From a bacterium (lineage in GTDB: Bacteria > Electryoneota > Electryoneia > Electryoneales > Electryoneaceae), in NCBI GenBank assembly GCA_020444265.1, contig JAHLLH010000001.1, forward strand, positions 62,001 through 126,000: DNA of 64,000 bases, read 5' to 3'. Position numbers and translations under genes: made by a program. The notes under the pieces were generated by a model. That model made no database searches and was not told where the DNA came from. It saw only the letters and a list, made by a program, of their open reading frames with translations. Positions 8,916 to 17,473 of the stretch are shown here, piece by piece (the stretch's first letter is position 1; the number at the start of each line of letters is the position of its first letter).

Positions 8916-10265
8916 TCAGCCAATCAGGTTGGTCACCAGGATAATCCCCACCGCGAGGGGGGCGAAGATACGGATCGCCCAGATCCAGACTCCGTAGAGC
9001 CTGCCCATCTTTGTCCCCTGCAGCATTTCTTCCTTTACCCCCTTACGCCAGGCCCAGCCGGCAAACAGGGCAATCAGAATGCCGCCCAACGGGAGCAGAA
9101 TATTGGCGGTCAGGTAGTCGTAGAGGTCGAAGAAATTTAGGCCGAAAACCTTGACATCCGACCAGACACCGAAGCTGAGAGCTACCGGAACACCGAGCAG
9201 GAAAGCTAGCGCAGCCATGATAATGGTCGCACGGCTACGGACCCACTTCAACTCGTCCGTTGCGAAACTGACCATGACTTCCAGCAGGCTGATCGCACTT
9301 GTCAGGGCGGCGATGGTCAACAGAAGGAAAAAGATGGAGGAGAGGACTGCACCAAAGGGCAGCTTACTGAAGACCAACGGCAGTGCCACATAGGTGAGGC
9401 CAGCGCCGGAGGCTGGTTCGAGGCCCATCGCAAAGACGGCAGGGAAGATGGCGATGCCTGCGAGGATCGCGATACTCATGTCCAACGTTGCAACGGTCGC
9501 CGTGCTGCCAAAGAGATCTGACTTTTTATCCAGATAGCTACCGTAGGTGATCATCACCCCCATACCCAGGCTCAGGCTGTAAAAAGCCTGCCCCATGGCA
9601 ACCAGAACCACTTCACCGCTGATCTTGCTGAAGTCCGGTTCAAACAGGAACTTCATGCCCTCGCCTGCACCCGGTAGTGTAAGTGAACGCCCGATCAGGA
9701 GGAGTAATAGGAGGAAGAGGGTGGGCATCAGAACCTTCGACCACCGTTCAATGCCGCCTTTCACCCCCTGGCTGACCACGAGGATGCAAAGCAGGGCAAA
9801 GAGGAAGTGGAAAAAGACCACCTTGCCGCTGTTGACAACAAAGTCATCGAAGGCGTGTTGTGCCGCTTCCGGGGTGTTGAAGGTGTTGACCAGGCCGGTT
9901 ATCGACTCGTACAGGTAGGCAAGTGTCCAGCCTGCGACTACGGTGTAGTAAGCTAGAATCAGAACACCAGTTATCACGCCAATTGCTCCGGCCAGCCACC
10001 AGGGCGAACCGGGGAGGAGGACACGGAATGCGCCGACAGGATTTCGTCCGCTACCGCGTCCAATCACCATTTCCGCGCCCATGATTGGCATCCCGATCAG
10101 GATCACACAGGCGATGTAGATCATCAGGAAGGCAAAGCCGCCGCTCTCGCCGAGGACGTAGGGGAAACGCCAGATGTTCCCCAGCCCGATGGCGCTGCCT
10201 GCCGCTGCGAGAATGAAGCCAACTTTGCTCCCCCAGGTCTCACGGGAGCCGCCACCCATCTGCAT
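8916..10265 (-). CDS. Neurotransmitter:sodium symporter (NSS/SNF) family transporter
   Basis: LeuT-fold Na+-dependent amino-acid transporter of the inner membrane. At 449 aa with about 11-12 hydrophobic segments it fits prokaryotic members. The family signature SAIGLGNIWRFPYVLGESGG, containing the unwound TM1 substrate/sodium site, is near residues 20-40. The tryptophan in GVWSDVKVFGLNFFDLYDYLTANILLPLGG and the C-terminal basic loop also fit. Substrate cannot be read from sequence; small neutral or aromatic amino acids are typical. It is transcribed ahead of the AGCS gene on the minus strand. I looked for a glycine or lysine riboswitch in its leader and did not find one. Confidence 0.92.
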   Translation of the reverse strand: MQMGGGSRETWGSKVGFILAAAGSAIGLGNIWRFPYVLGESGGFAFLMIYIACVILIGMPIMGAEMVIGRGSGRNPVGAFRVLLPGSPWWLAGAIGVITGVLILAYYTVVAGWTLAYLYESITGLVNTFNTPEAAQHAFDDFVVNSGKVVFFHFLFALLCILVVSQGVKGGIERWSKVLMPTLFLLLLLLIGRSLTLPGAGEGMKFLFEPDFSKISGEVVLVAMGQAFYSLSLGMGVMITYGSYLDKKSDLFGSTATVATLDMSIAILAGIAIFPAVFAMGLEPASGAGLTYVALPLVFSKLPFGAVLSSIFFLLLTIAALTSAISLLEVMVSFATDELKWVRSRATIIMAALAFLLGVPVALSFGVWSDVKVFGLNFFDLYDYLTANILLPLGGILIALFAGWAWRKGVKEEMLQGTKMGRLYGVWIWAIRIFAPLAVGIILVTNLIG

Positions 10266-10514
10266 ACCCTTGTCTCCGCTTGCTTGTCCCTGTAATGGTC
10301 GGAAAAGGTAGGTGCAGCGGAAACAACACGCAAGGAATCAGCGGCTGAGCTGAAAGGTTTGTCGAAGTAAACTCCCGTTCGAGAGGTCGTGAGCTCCCAC
10401 TCCCCCCGCCAAACTCCCCCATAACCTTCAGGGATTCTCGTAACCCCGCTCCAGTTCGAGAGGTGAGAGGCTGGAGTCCCTCGGGGCTCTTTTTCGAAAT
10501 CACCCTGTTTTCCG
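10266..10514. other. Intergenic region with a repeated GTTCGAGAGGT and a terminator-like hairpin
   Basis: No gene is supported here. Two copies of GTTCGAGAGGT lie near 10378 and 10454. CCCCGCTCCAG (10444-10454) can pair with CTGGAG and CGGGG (10471-10486), followed by CTCTTTTT, which looks like a plus-strand terminator although no plus-strand gene lies upstream. It insulates the dcw promoter at 10515. Confidence 0.4.
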
Positions 10515-10543
10515 TTGACATGGAGTAGCAAGGGGCGTATAAT
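10515..10543 (+). promoter_or_regulatory. Consensus sigma-70 promoter of the dcw operon
   Basis: TTGACA (10515-10520), a 17-base spacer (10521-10537), and TATAAT (10538-10543): both hexamers are perfect. Transcription should begin near 10550, inside the repeat array that follows. This rules out starting mraZ at the in-frame ATG at 10543. Confidence 0.9.
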
Positions 10544-10591
10544 TGGGGAGCAAATGGGAGCAGATTGGAAGGATTTTGGAGCAGATTGGAG
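10544..10591 (+). promoter_or_regulatory. MraZ-box-like operator array (five GGAG/GGAA-ended repeats at about 10-bp period)
   Basis: Repeats of the form T(T/G)GGAG end at 10550, 10560, 10570 (GGAA), 10581 and 10591, a spacing of 10, 10, 11 and 10 bases. A sixth TGGAG lies in the promoter spacer at 10521. MraZ is known to bind direct TGGGN-type repeats at about one helical turn upstream of its own gene. Autoregulation is inferred. Confidence 0.75.
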
Positions 10592-10620
10592 TAATTCCCA
10601 ACTATCGGAGAGATTCGGGG

Positions 10621-11091
10621 ATGTTCTACCAGATTCACGACAACGCGCTTGATGAAAGGGGCCGCATCTTCATGCCGGCCACCTTCCGGCGTGATGTTGC
10701 TCCCGAAGTCCTCGCTGGTGATTTCCATATCACTCCCGAGAAAGACGGTCACCTGATTGTTCGTCCTCGTTTCGAGTGGGAGGCGTTCATTGCTCGGATC
10801 AAACGGGCCCAGGTGGAATCCCGTGTTAAGACAGACTACCTCAAAGCGTTAAATGCTCTTTCGCAGAAGACTCAACTCGATCGGCAGAACCGTCTTGTCC
10901 TGTCAGCACAGATGCGCAAGGCGCTGGGGGTTCGGTCAGATGAAGGACGTGTTGAGCTCGCGATCGTAGGGGCCGGGGATTATTTCGAAATCTGGCGTGC
11001 CGAGAACTTCGAGGGTGAAGATGCCCTGCTCGAGAAGGCTTCGGATCTTCGTGACCGGATTGAGTCAGTAATCGACGAAACCTACGAGTGA
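10621..11091 (+). CDS. mraZ: Transcriptional regulator MraZ
   Basis: First gene of the dcw cluster, an AbrB-like DNA-binding protein that acts on this operon's own promoter in other bacteria. The 156-aa protein has two tandem MraZ modules: ALDERGRIFMPATFRRDV near residue 8 and LDRQNRLVLSAQMRKALGV near 86. GGAG at 10607 precedes the chosen ATG at 10621. The longer in-frame start at 10543 overlaps the -10 box and would add residues unlike the family. Its stop lies 8 bases before the rsmH ATG. The repeat array at 10544-10591 is its likely target. Confidence 0.95.
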   Translation: MFYQIHDNALDERGRIFMPATFRRDVAPEVLAGDFHITPEKDGHLIVRPRFEWEAFIARIKRAQVESRVKTDYLKALNALSQKTQLDRQNRLVLSAQMRKALGVRSDEGRVELAIVGAGDYFEIWRAENFEGEDALLEKASDLRDRIESVIDETYE

Positions 11092-11099
11092 GTGGAGTC

Positions 11100-12020
11100 A
11101 TGACGTCCTCGTATCACCAGCCGGTGATGTTGCAGGAAACGATCCACCATCTCGCCGTACTGCCACAAGCTGTCTATCTCGATGCCACCGCAGGTGGTGG
11201 CGGGCATACGGCTGCTCTGCTTGAGCGGCTCGATCCGGATGGACTCGTTGTCGCGCTGGATCGTGACTCCGAAGCCCATCAACAGCTCGAAGCTCGGTTC
11301 GCCGGGGATAGCAGGGTGGTGGCGGTTCGTGCGGACTTTGGCGAGATCGGGCAGAACCCGGATGTACGTCGCTATGCGCCCTACGCCGGCATCCTCTTTG
11401 ACTTTGGGGTGTCGAGTCATCAGATCGACGATGCGACGCGAGGGTTCAGCTTCGGGAAGGAGGGTCCCCTCGACATGCGGATGGATGATCGTCAGTCGCT
11501 AACGGCCGCCGATGTGGTGAACGACTACAGCGAGTCTGACCTGGTCCTCATCCTGCGTGAATTTGGGGAAGAGCCACGGGCGAAGCGTGTGGCCGCGAAA
11601 ATGATCGAAGCGAGGCCGATCGAAACGACTCGCGAGTTGGTCGAGGCGATCCGGCCGGTTGCAGGCGGTCCGCAGCAGGTGAAAATGCTTGCGCGTGTGT
11701 TTCAGGCGATCCGGATCGAAGTGAACGGTGAACTGGAGTCGATTGATCAGGCGCTTCCGGCATCTGTCGATCTGCTTCAGCGGGGTGGAAGGCTGGTAAC
11801 CCTGGCCTACCACAGTCTCGAAGACCGGCGGGTGAAGGAATTCATGCGGAAGATGACGGGGGAGAGGGAAGTTGATCCTTTCTTGCCGCCAAGCGGAGAG
11901 TTGAGCGAGGAAGTACTTCGGCTGGTGTCGCGCAAGGCGATCAAGCCATCGGCAGGAGAGATTGAGCAGAATCCCCGGGCGCGCAGCGCCCGGTTACGAG
12001 TTGCGGAGAAGGTCGGATGA
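11100..12020 (+). CDS. rsmH: 16S rRNA (cytosine(1402)-N(4))-methyltransferase RsmH (MraW)
   Basis: SAM-dependent methylation of C1402 in 16S rRNA. At 306 aa it is of normal length. Motifs: YHQPVMLQETI near the N-terminus, the SAM site LDATAGGGGHTAALLER, GILFDFGVSSHQIDDATRGFSF, PLDMRMD, and a C-terminal NPRARSARLRVAEK. ATG at 11100 follows GAGTGGAG; an upstream GTG at 11088 overlaps the mraZ stop but has no better site. It overlaps ftsL by four bases, as is usual in dcw operons. Confidence 0.96.
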   Translation: MTSSYHQPVMLQETIHHLAVLPQAVYLDATAGGGGHTAALLERLDPDGLVVALDRDSEAHQQLEARFAGDSRVVAVRADFGEIGQNPDVRRYAPYAGILFDFGVSSHQIDDATRGFSFGKEGPLDMRMDDRQSLTAADVVNDYSESDLVLILREFGEEPRAKRVAAKMIEARPIETTRELVEAIRPVAGGPQQVKMLARVFQAIRIEVNGELESIDQALPASVDLLQRGGRLVTLAYHSLEDRRVKEFMRKMTGEREVDPFLPPSGELSEEVLRLVSRKAIKPSAGEIEQNPRARSARLRVAEKVG

Positions 12021-12472
12021 CAGCAGCGTCGAAAAAGAACGGGGGGCGTTTGAAGGGTAAGTCCGGTGGACGTGTCAGTCCATTGCGCGCCAGTCGAATC
12101 CCCGTGATGCTGGTGATTGTCGCGGTGGCGGTCTTCCTCGTTGGCGATGTCTACCTCAATGTTCAGCGGGTTCGTTTCGGCTCGGATATACAGGAGCTCA
12201 AGAAAGAGTTGGATGTGCTGGGCTCTGATGTGCGTGATCTCGAGGGGATGCGAGCCGGGATGACCTCGCTTGCCGCCATCGAGCAGCAGGCGCGTGATAT
12301 GGGGATGGTCTATCCGAAACGTTTACCTCGCACCCTGGTTGTCGAAGTACCTGCCGGCGAAGTGCCTCCGGTCTGGTCGCTGCCCTCGCCTCGCAGTACA
12401 GAGACGTATACCACGGGCGGGGCGCGTGCTGAAGTAGCGATGGCGTCAGCTAACGCCAGCAGGGGGCGATGA
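12017..12472 (+). CDS. ftsL: Cell division protein FtsL
   Basis: Small bitopic protein linking FtsQ/FtsB to FtsW/FtsI in the divisome. It has a basic 27-residue cytoplasmic tail, one transmembrane helix at about 28-50 (IPVMLVIVAVAVFLVGDVYL), then a periplasmic leucine-zipper-like coiled coil (about 55-100) ending in EQQARDMGMVYP, a common FtsL closing motif. At 151 aa it is slightly long, with a Pro/Ser/Thr-rich tail. Sequence conservation in this family is low, so position between rsmH and ftsI, with four-base overlaps on both sides, is a main argument. Confidence 0.85.
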   Translation: MTAASKKNGGRLKGKSGGRVSPLRASRIPVMLVIVAVAVFLVGDVYLNVQRVRFGSDIQELKKELDVLGSDVRDLEGMRAGMTSLAAIEQQARDMGMVYPKRLPRTLVVEVPAGEVPPVWSLPSPRSTETYTTGGARAEVAMASANASRGR

Positions 12473-14625
12473 TGATTCGTTCTGAGCAACGTCCGCAGGC
12501 GGGTCCGCCGACACCCATGTCCAGGGGTCGGCTGCTTTTCGTTCTTGCAATGATGTTCCTACTCGCCCTGGTCACTGCATTCCGTCTGGTGGATCTCCAG
12601 TTGATTCATCACTCAGACTATACAACCCGTGCTCAGAACCAGTATACCAACCGCCGTGAAATTGAGCCGGAACGTGGGCTGATCTTTGATCGACGTGGCA
12701 ATAACCTCGTAACCAACCTGCCAAACTATTGGTCCGTTGGTGTGCGTCCTGGCAGGGCTGAGAATGTGAGCCTCCTCTCCAGTCAGCTCGCGGATATCCT
12801 CGAGGTTCCAGCTGCGAACGTACAGAACGCATTTAACCGTCGCGGTTCTTTTGTCTGGGTCGAGCGGAAGATTGATCCGCGCCGTGCTCAGATGATTCGT
12901 GCGCTGGGCAGTTCGAGTATCGGCCTGCAACGTGAAACCCTTCGTCGTTATCCCTACGGTCGCACTGGTAGCCAAGTAGTTGGTTATGTGACCGTTGATA
13001 ATGATGGCCTTGGTGGAGTAGAGGGGCTCTTCGACGAGGCTTTGTCGGGTCAGCCGGGTTGGGAAGTGGTGCAGAAGGATGCCTGGCGGCGCGAGATTCT
13101 CGATCCGAATTATCCGCGTCTGGATCCTGTCGATGGCGGCAAGGTGGTTTTGTCGATCGATATCAATGCTCAAGCAATTGCTGAAGAAGAGTTGGATGCA
13201 GCTGTCGAAAAGGCGGGTGCACGAGGTGGCACTATCGTTGTGACTCGTCCCGCGACTGGCGAGATCCTGGCGATTGCCTCCTCTCCCCGGTTCGATCCGA
13301 ACAACGTGCGCGAATCAGACCCCTGGTCACGTAAAAATCGTGCGGTGACTGACCTCTATGAACCGGGCAGCACCTTTAAGGTGGTTGCTTTCGCCGGATT
13401 GATCGAACGAAACCTGGTTGACTTGGATGAGTTGGTGTTCTGCGAGAACGGTCGCTGGAAGATCGCGGACCGTGTCATTCGTGACTCACACCCCTATGGT
13501 TGGTTGACCGCACGCCAGGTGTTGGCAAACAGCTCGAATATCGGCACAGCAATCCTCGCGGACCGTTTGAGCAAGCGTGACTATTACACCGTCATCCGTG
13601 ACTTTGGCTTCGGCCAGGAAACCGGAATTGATCTTCCGGGGGAGAGTGGCGGGATCATGCTGCAGCCCTCGAAATGGTCCGGTGTATCGATGGCCAATAT
13701 GGCGATGGGTCATGGAATCGCTATTACGGCGCTTCAATTGGCGATGGCCTACGGTGCAATTGCGAATGACGGCTTCCTGATGGAGCCGATTCTCGTGCTT
13801 TCAACCACCGACGCCGAAGGCAAGGTGGATATCCGTCAGCCGACTCGTGTTCGTCGTGTCCTCAAGCCCTCAACCGCACGAACTCTGCGCACCCTGTTGA
13901 CCGATGCTGTCGAGCTCGGGACAGGAAGCAATGCGATCATCGAAGGGTTGAAGGTGGCTGGTAAGACCGGCACAGCACAGATGGTCGACGAGGAAAATCA
14001 CACTTACTTCCAGGACCGCTACCACAGTTCCTTCGCCGGGTTTGTTCCGGCCGATCGTCCTGAACTTTGCGCGGTGGTGGTGATTGATGATCCTAAGAAT
14101 GGCCACTATGGTGGCGCGGTAGCCGCACCGGTCTTCCGCAATGTGATGGAACGTCTCGTGGTCACCCTGCCTCGTCAGGATGCATCTATGCCGGGTGAGG
14201 AGTTGGACGAGAGTGAAGGTTATGTCGAGCATCGCAGTGGGGTTGAGGTTCCCTCGCTGGTTGCACTGTCGAGCGCAGATGCTGCTTCACGGCTGGAAGC
14301 ACTCGGGCTGGTCGCCTCGTTTGCGGGGGAAGGTTCGATTGTCTGCGGTCAGAACGAGATGGCTGGTTCACGGTTGACACCGGGCAGTGTGGTTGAGCTG
14401 AAGCTTGGTCATGCGGATCGTTCTGGTGGCGAGAAGGCGATTGTTCCAGATGTGCGGGGTATGGCCCTGCGCCAGGCGGTCGCCACCCTCACACGTGAGG
14501 GCTTTCGTGTCGAGGTCGAGGGGAGTGGGGTTGTGCGCACTCAGTCGCTGCTTCCGGGCAAGGCTTCGACCGTTGGTCGGGTTTGTATGATTCGTGCATC
14601 CCAGCCGGGAGGACATTCGGCATGA
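12469..14625 (+). CDS. ftsI: Septal peptidoglycan transpeptidase FtsI (PBP) with two PASTA domains
   Basis: Class B penicillin-binding protein that crosslinks septal peptidoglycan. It has one N-terminal membrane helix (about 20-40), a dimerisation domain, and a transpeptidase domain with the serine of PGSTFK at residue 301, SSN at 355-357 and KTGT at 499-502. Two PASTA-like domains follow at about 590-645 (VEVPSLVALSSADAASRLEA) and 655-715 (IVPDVRGMALRQAVATL). At 718 aa this is the SpoVD/PASTA-type form rather than the shorter enterobacterial one. It overlaps ftsL and murE by four bases each. Confidence 0.94.
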   Translation: MMIRSEQRPQAGPPTPMSRGRLLFVLAMMFLLALVTAFRLVDLQLIHHSDYTTRAQNQYTNRREIEPERGLIFDRRGNNLVTNLPNYWSVGVRPGRAENVSLLSSQLADILEVPAANVQNAFNRRGSFVWVERKIDPRRAQMIRALGSSSIGLQRETLRRYPYGRTGSQVVGYVTVDNDGLGGVEGLFDEALSGQPGWEVVQKDAWRREILDPNYPRLDPVDGGKVVLSIDINAQAIAEEELDAAVEKAGARGGTIVVTRPATGEILAIASSPRFDPNNVRESDPWSRKNRAVTDLYEPGSTFKVVAFAGLIERNLVDLDELVFCENGRWKIADRVIRDSHPYGWLTARQVLANSSNIGTAILADRLSKRDYYTVIRDFGFGQETGIDLPGESGGIMLQPSKWSGVSMANMAMGHGIAITALQLAMAYGAIANDGFLMEPILVLSTTDAEGKVDIRQPTRVRRVLKPSTARTLRTLLTDAVELGTGSNAIIEGLKVAGKTGTAQMVDEENHTYFQDRYHSSFAGFVPADRPELCAVVVIDDPKNGHYGGAVAAPVFRNVMERLVVTLPRQDASMPGEELDESEGYVEHRSGVEVPSLVALSSADAASRLEALGLVASFAGEGSIVCGQNEMAGSRLTPGSVVELKLGHADRSGGEKAIVPDVRGMALRQAVATLTREGFRVEVEGSGVVRTQSLLPGKASTVGRVCMIRASQPGGHSA

Positions 14626-16067
14626 TCCTTTCCGAACTCGCCCACAAGATTCCCGGCTCGAAGCTGGTTGGTGCAGGTGATGTCGAGGTTAGTCGTCCAC
14701 GCTACGACAATCGGTTGGTGTCGGCAGGTGACCTCTTCTGCGCAATCGTCGGGGAACAGGTGGATGGCAACCGTTTCGCGCCCGACGCAGTCGAGGAAGG
14801 TGCGGCAGCTGTTCTAACCTCAAAGCCGGACCTCGCGGTGGATGTGCCGAAGTTGATCGTTCAGGATGACCGTCTCGGTATGGCATTCGCTTCACATGCA
14901 CTCTACGGAGATCCAACAGCGCGCCTTGAACTGGTCGGGATTACCGGGACCAACGGTAAGACCACTGGCACACACATTCTGCAAAGCATTTTCCGTGCAC
15001 ACGGTGGACGGGCTGCACGGATCGGGACCATCGGCTGGGAGTTTGAGGGGCAGGGCGAGTCGCTCGCTCGCACGACCCCGGAAGCTCCGGATTTGCTGGA
15101 AATGATCGCGGCCTTGCGCTCGTGGGGGGCGACGGATGTTGTGATGGAAGTGACCTCGATCGCGCTGACACTGAAGCGTGTTGCCGGATTCAGCTTTGCG
15201 GCGGGCCTCTTTACCAACCTTTCGCAGGACCACCTCGATCTGCATGGCTCGATGGAAGCCTATTTCGCCGCCAAAAAGATATTCTTCGACATGCTGCCCA
15301 CCGATGCGCCCGCAGTCGCGAATGTGGATGATCCCTACGGTGTTCGCATCCTCAAGGATATTAAAGCGAAGCCAATCGGATTTGGCTTTGATGGCAGCCC
15401 CGATGTGAAAGCTGAAATCCTCGAGGAAAGTGCCCAGGGGTTGAAGCTGGCGATCAGCGGGATGTTCGGTTCCTTCGTTCTGGAAGCGCCTTATGTGGGG
15501 CGTTTCAACGCGGAAAACGTTCTCGGTTGTGCAGCAACCGCCCTGGCTTTGGGGGTTCCTGCGGGGACGGTTGCGCGAGGAGTCGCCGAGGCGCCGCAGG
15601 TGCGTGGGCGGATGGAGCGACTGGTCCTCGAGGGCGGAGTGACTGCGATTGTCGATTACGCCCACACTCCCGATGCTTTGATGCGTGCTTTGCAGGCATT
15701 GCGTCCGATGACGGATGGCAAGCTGATCGTCGTCGTTGGTGCTGGCGGGGACCGTGACCGGACCAAACGTCCAATTATGGGCAAGCTGGCGTCGGAACAT
15801 GCGGACTATGCCATTTACACCAGCGATAATCCGCGTACGGAAGATCCTGAAGTAATCGTCCGTGAAGTCGCGACGGGTGCGGTGGATAAAGAGTTTGAGG
15901 TGGTCGTGAGCCGCCGTGAAGCGATTGAAGCCGCCTTGGCTCGTGCCGAGGAGGGAGATGTTGTGCTGATCGCAGGGAAGGGTCACGAGACCTACCAGGA
16001 AGTGAATGGAGTCCGTCACCACTTCGATGATCGCGAAGAAGTGCTCAAGCTGAGGAGTGCTGTCTAG
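14622..16067 (+). CDS. murE: UDP-MurNAc-L-Ala-D-Glu:meso-diaminopimelate ligase
   Basis: Adds the third stem-peptide residue in cytoplasmic peptidoglycan precursor synthesis. The 481-aa Mur ligase has the ATP loop GTNGKT at 109-114 and the specificity motif DNPR at 402-405, which marks meso-diaminopimelate rather than lysine as substrate. GKGHETYQEVNG lies near the C-terminus. The ATG at 14622 overlaps the ftsI stop (ATGA); an earlier in-frame ATG at 14583 is inside ftsI and less likely. murF begins on the last base of the stop. Confidence 0.96.
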   Translation: MILSELAHKIPGSKLVGAGDVEVSRPRYDNRLVSAGDLFCAIVGEQVDGNRFAPDAVEEGAAAVLTSKPDLAVDVPKLIVQDDRLGMAFASHALYGDPTARLELVGITGTNGKTTGTHILQSIFRAHGGRAARIGTIGWEFEGQGESLARTTPEAPDLLEMIAALRSWGATDVVMEVTSIALTLKRVAGFSFAAGLFTNLSQDHLDLHGSMEAYFAAKKIFFDMLPTDAPAVANVDDPYGVRILKDIKAKPIGFGFDGSPDVKAEILEESAQGLKLAISGMFGSFVLEAPYVGRFNAENVLGCAATALALGVPAGTVARGVAEAPQVRGRMERLVLEGGVTAIVDYAHTPDALMRALQALRPMTDGKLIVVVGAGGDRDRTKRPIMGKLASEHADYAIYTSDNPRTEDPEVIVREVATGAVDKEFEVVVSRREAIEAALARAEEGDVVLIAGKGHETYQEVNGVRHHFDDREEVLKLRSAV

Positions 16068-17473
16068 TGCTGATCAGCAAAGAAATTATTGAGCGCGCCG
16101 GAATCGAGGTGCTGGGGAAGTGGGATGAGTGGCTCCCCGCCAGCGTGATCGATTCACGTGCTGTCGGCAAGGACAGTCTTTTCTGGGCGCTTACCGGCGG
16201 GCAGAAAGATGGGCATGACTTTGTCGATGCCGCCTTCTCCTCAGGGGCAAAGGTTGTTGCGGTCAGCAATGTCTATGCGCAGAACAACGCCGCTCGTTTT
16301 GCGGACAAAGTCCTCTTTGTGATGGAGGATACTCTCGTCGGGATGCAGGCACTGGCAACAGAAATTCGTCGTTCGGTAGGCGCACGCACGTTAGGTGTGA
16401 CTGGCAGCAACGGCAAAACCACAACACGTGAACTGATCGCTGCTGCACTGGCGACTCTTGGTAAGACAGGACGTAGTCAAGGCAACTACAACAATCATAT
16501 CGGTGTACCGCTGACCCTGCTGAATCTTGAGGGGGACGAGGAAAACCTTGTTATCGAGATGGGTGCGAATCATGTCGGGGAAATTGCCCGTCTCTGCGAA
16601 ATCGCTCATCCTGAAGTGGGGTTGATTACCAACATCGGCGATGCACACATCGGCGAGTTTGGTGGGGCAGAGGCGTTGAAGAAGGCAAAAGGAGAACTGT
16701 TCGACAGTCTGCCAGGAGTTGACGGCTTGGCAGTGGTCAATCTGGATGATCCAAACGTGGTTGAACTGGGTGACAAGGTTACCCGTCGCGCTGGCTACAC
16801 CACCACCGAACTACCCCTCGATTGGCATGGCGCGCTCTACATGGGAACCATCGTCGATCAGGATGCCTGGTCGCGTGTCACCATCGAGATCGAAGGAGTG
16901 CGGGTCAAGCTTCTACTACCGGGCCGTCATTGGGCCTTTTCGGCGGTGGGTGCGGCGGCGGCCGCCATCGAGATGGGTGCCGATCCAGACCTGGCAATTC
17001 CTGCACTCGGAACGGTTGCACCGTTGGTCGGGCGGGGAAACGTGCTCGAACTGGGTGATGGTGTTGAGCTGATGGACGAAAGCTATAACTCGAATGTAGC
17101 AGCAGTGGAAAAGCTGCTATTGACCCTGACAAGGCGTCCCGGGAAACGAATCGCCGTGCTGGGGGATATTCTCGAGTTGGGTCAGTTTGAGCAGGATGAG
17201 CATGCACGTGTTGGTCGCATTCCTGAATTGGGGAGCATCGACCGGATTTATTTCGTCGGCGAACGGATGCAGTTCGCGGCGGACGAGGCTGATGGGCTCG
17301 GTCATCCGGATGTCGTGCACGTGATGGAAGATGAGATCGACGAATTGGCGTCCGAAATCGCTGCGGATCTCGAGCCGAACTCCGGTATCGTGGTCAAAGG
17401 GTCGCGGAGGATCGGGCTGGAGCGTGTAGTAAGCGGGCTTGCGAAAGCCCGTGGTATCGGGCAGGGGGAGTGA
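16067..17473 (+). CDS. murF: UDP-MurNAc-tripeptide:D-Ala-D-Ala ligase
   Basis: Attaches the D-Ala-D-Ala dipeptide to complete the UDP-MurNAc-pentapeptide. The 468-aa Mur ligase has the ATP loop GVTGSNGKTTT from residue 110, followed by RSQGNYNNHIGVPLTLLNL and VIEMGANHVGEIARL, all MurF hallmarks, and LMDESYNSN in the central domain. The GTG start at 16067 shares its first base with the murE stop. In most dcw clusters mraY follows murF; here murD follows directly. Confidence 0.95.
   Translation: MLISKEIIERAGIEVLGKWDEWLPASVIDSRAVGKDSLFWALTGGQKDGHDFVDAAFSSGAKVVAVSNVYAQNNAARFADKVLFVMEDTLVGMQALATEIRRSVGARTLGVTGSNGKTTTRELIAAALATLGKTGRSQGNYNNHIGVPLTLLNLEGDEENLVIEMGANHVGEIARLCEIAHPEVGLITNIGDAHIGEFGGAEALKKAKGELFDSLPGVDGLAVVNLDDPNVVELGDKVTRRAGYTTTELPLDWHGALYMGTIVDQDAWSRVTIEIEGVRVKLLLPGRHWAFSAVGAAAAAIEMGADPDLAIPALGTVAPLVGRGNVLELGDGVELMDESYNSNVAAVEKLLLTLTRRPGKRIAVLGDILELGQFEQDEHARVGRIPELGSIDRIYFVGERMQFAADEADGLGHPDVVHVMEDEIDELASEIAADLEPNSGIVVKGSRRIGLERVVSGLAKARGIGQGE

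Noticed and set aside
10266-10514. Possible glycine or lysine riboswitch in the leader of the NSS transporter (minus strand)
   Set aside because: The conserved riboswitch core segments are not present; only GC-rich repeats and a hairpin are seen.
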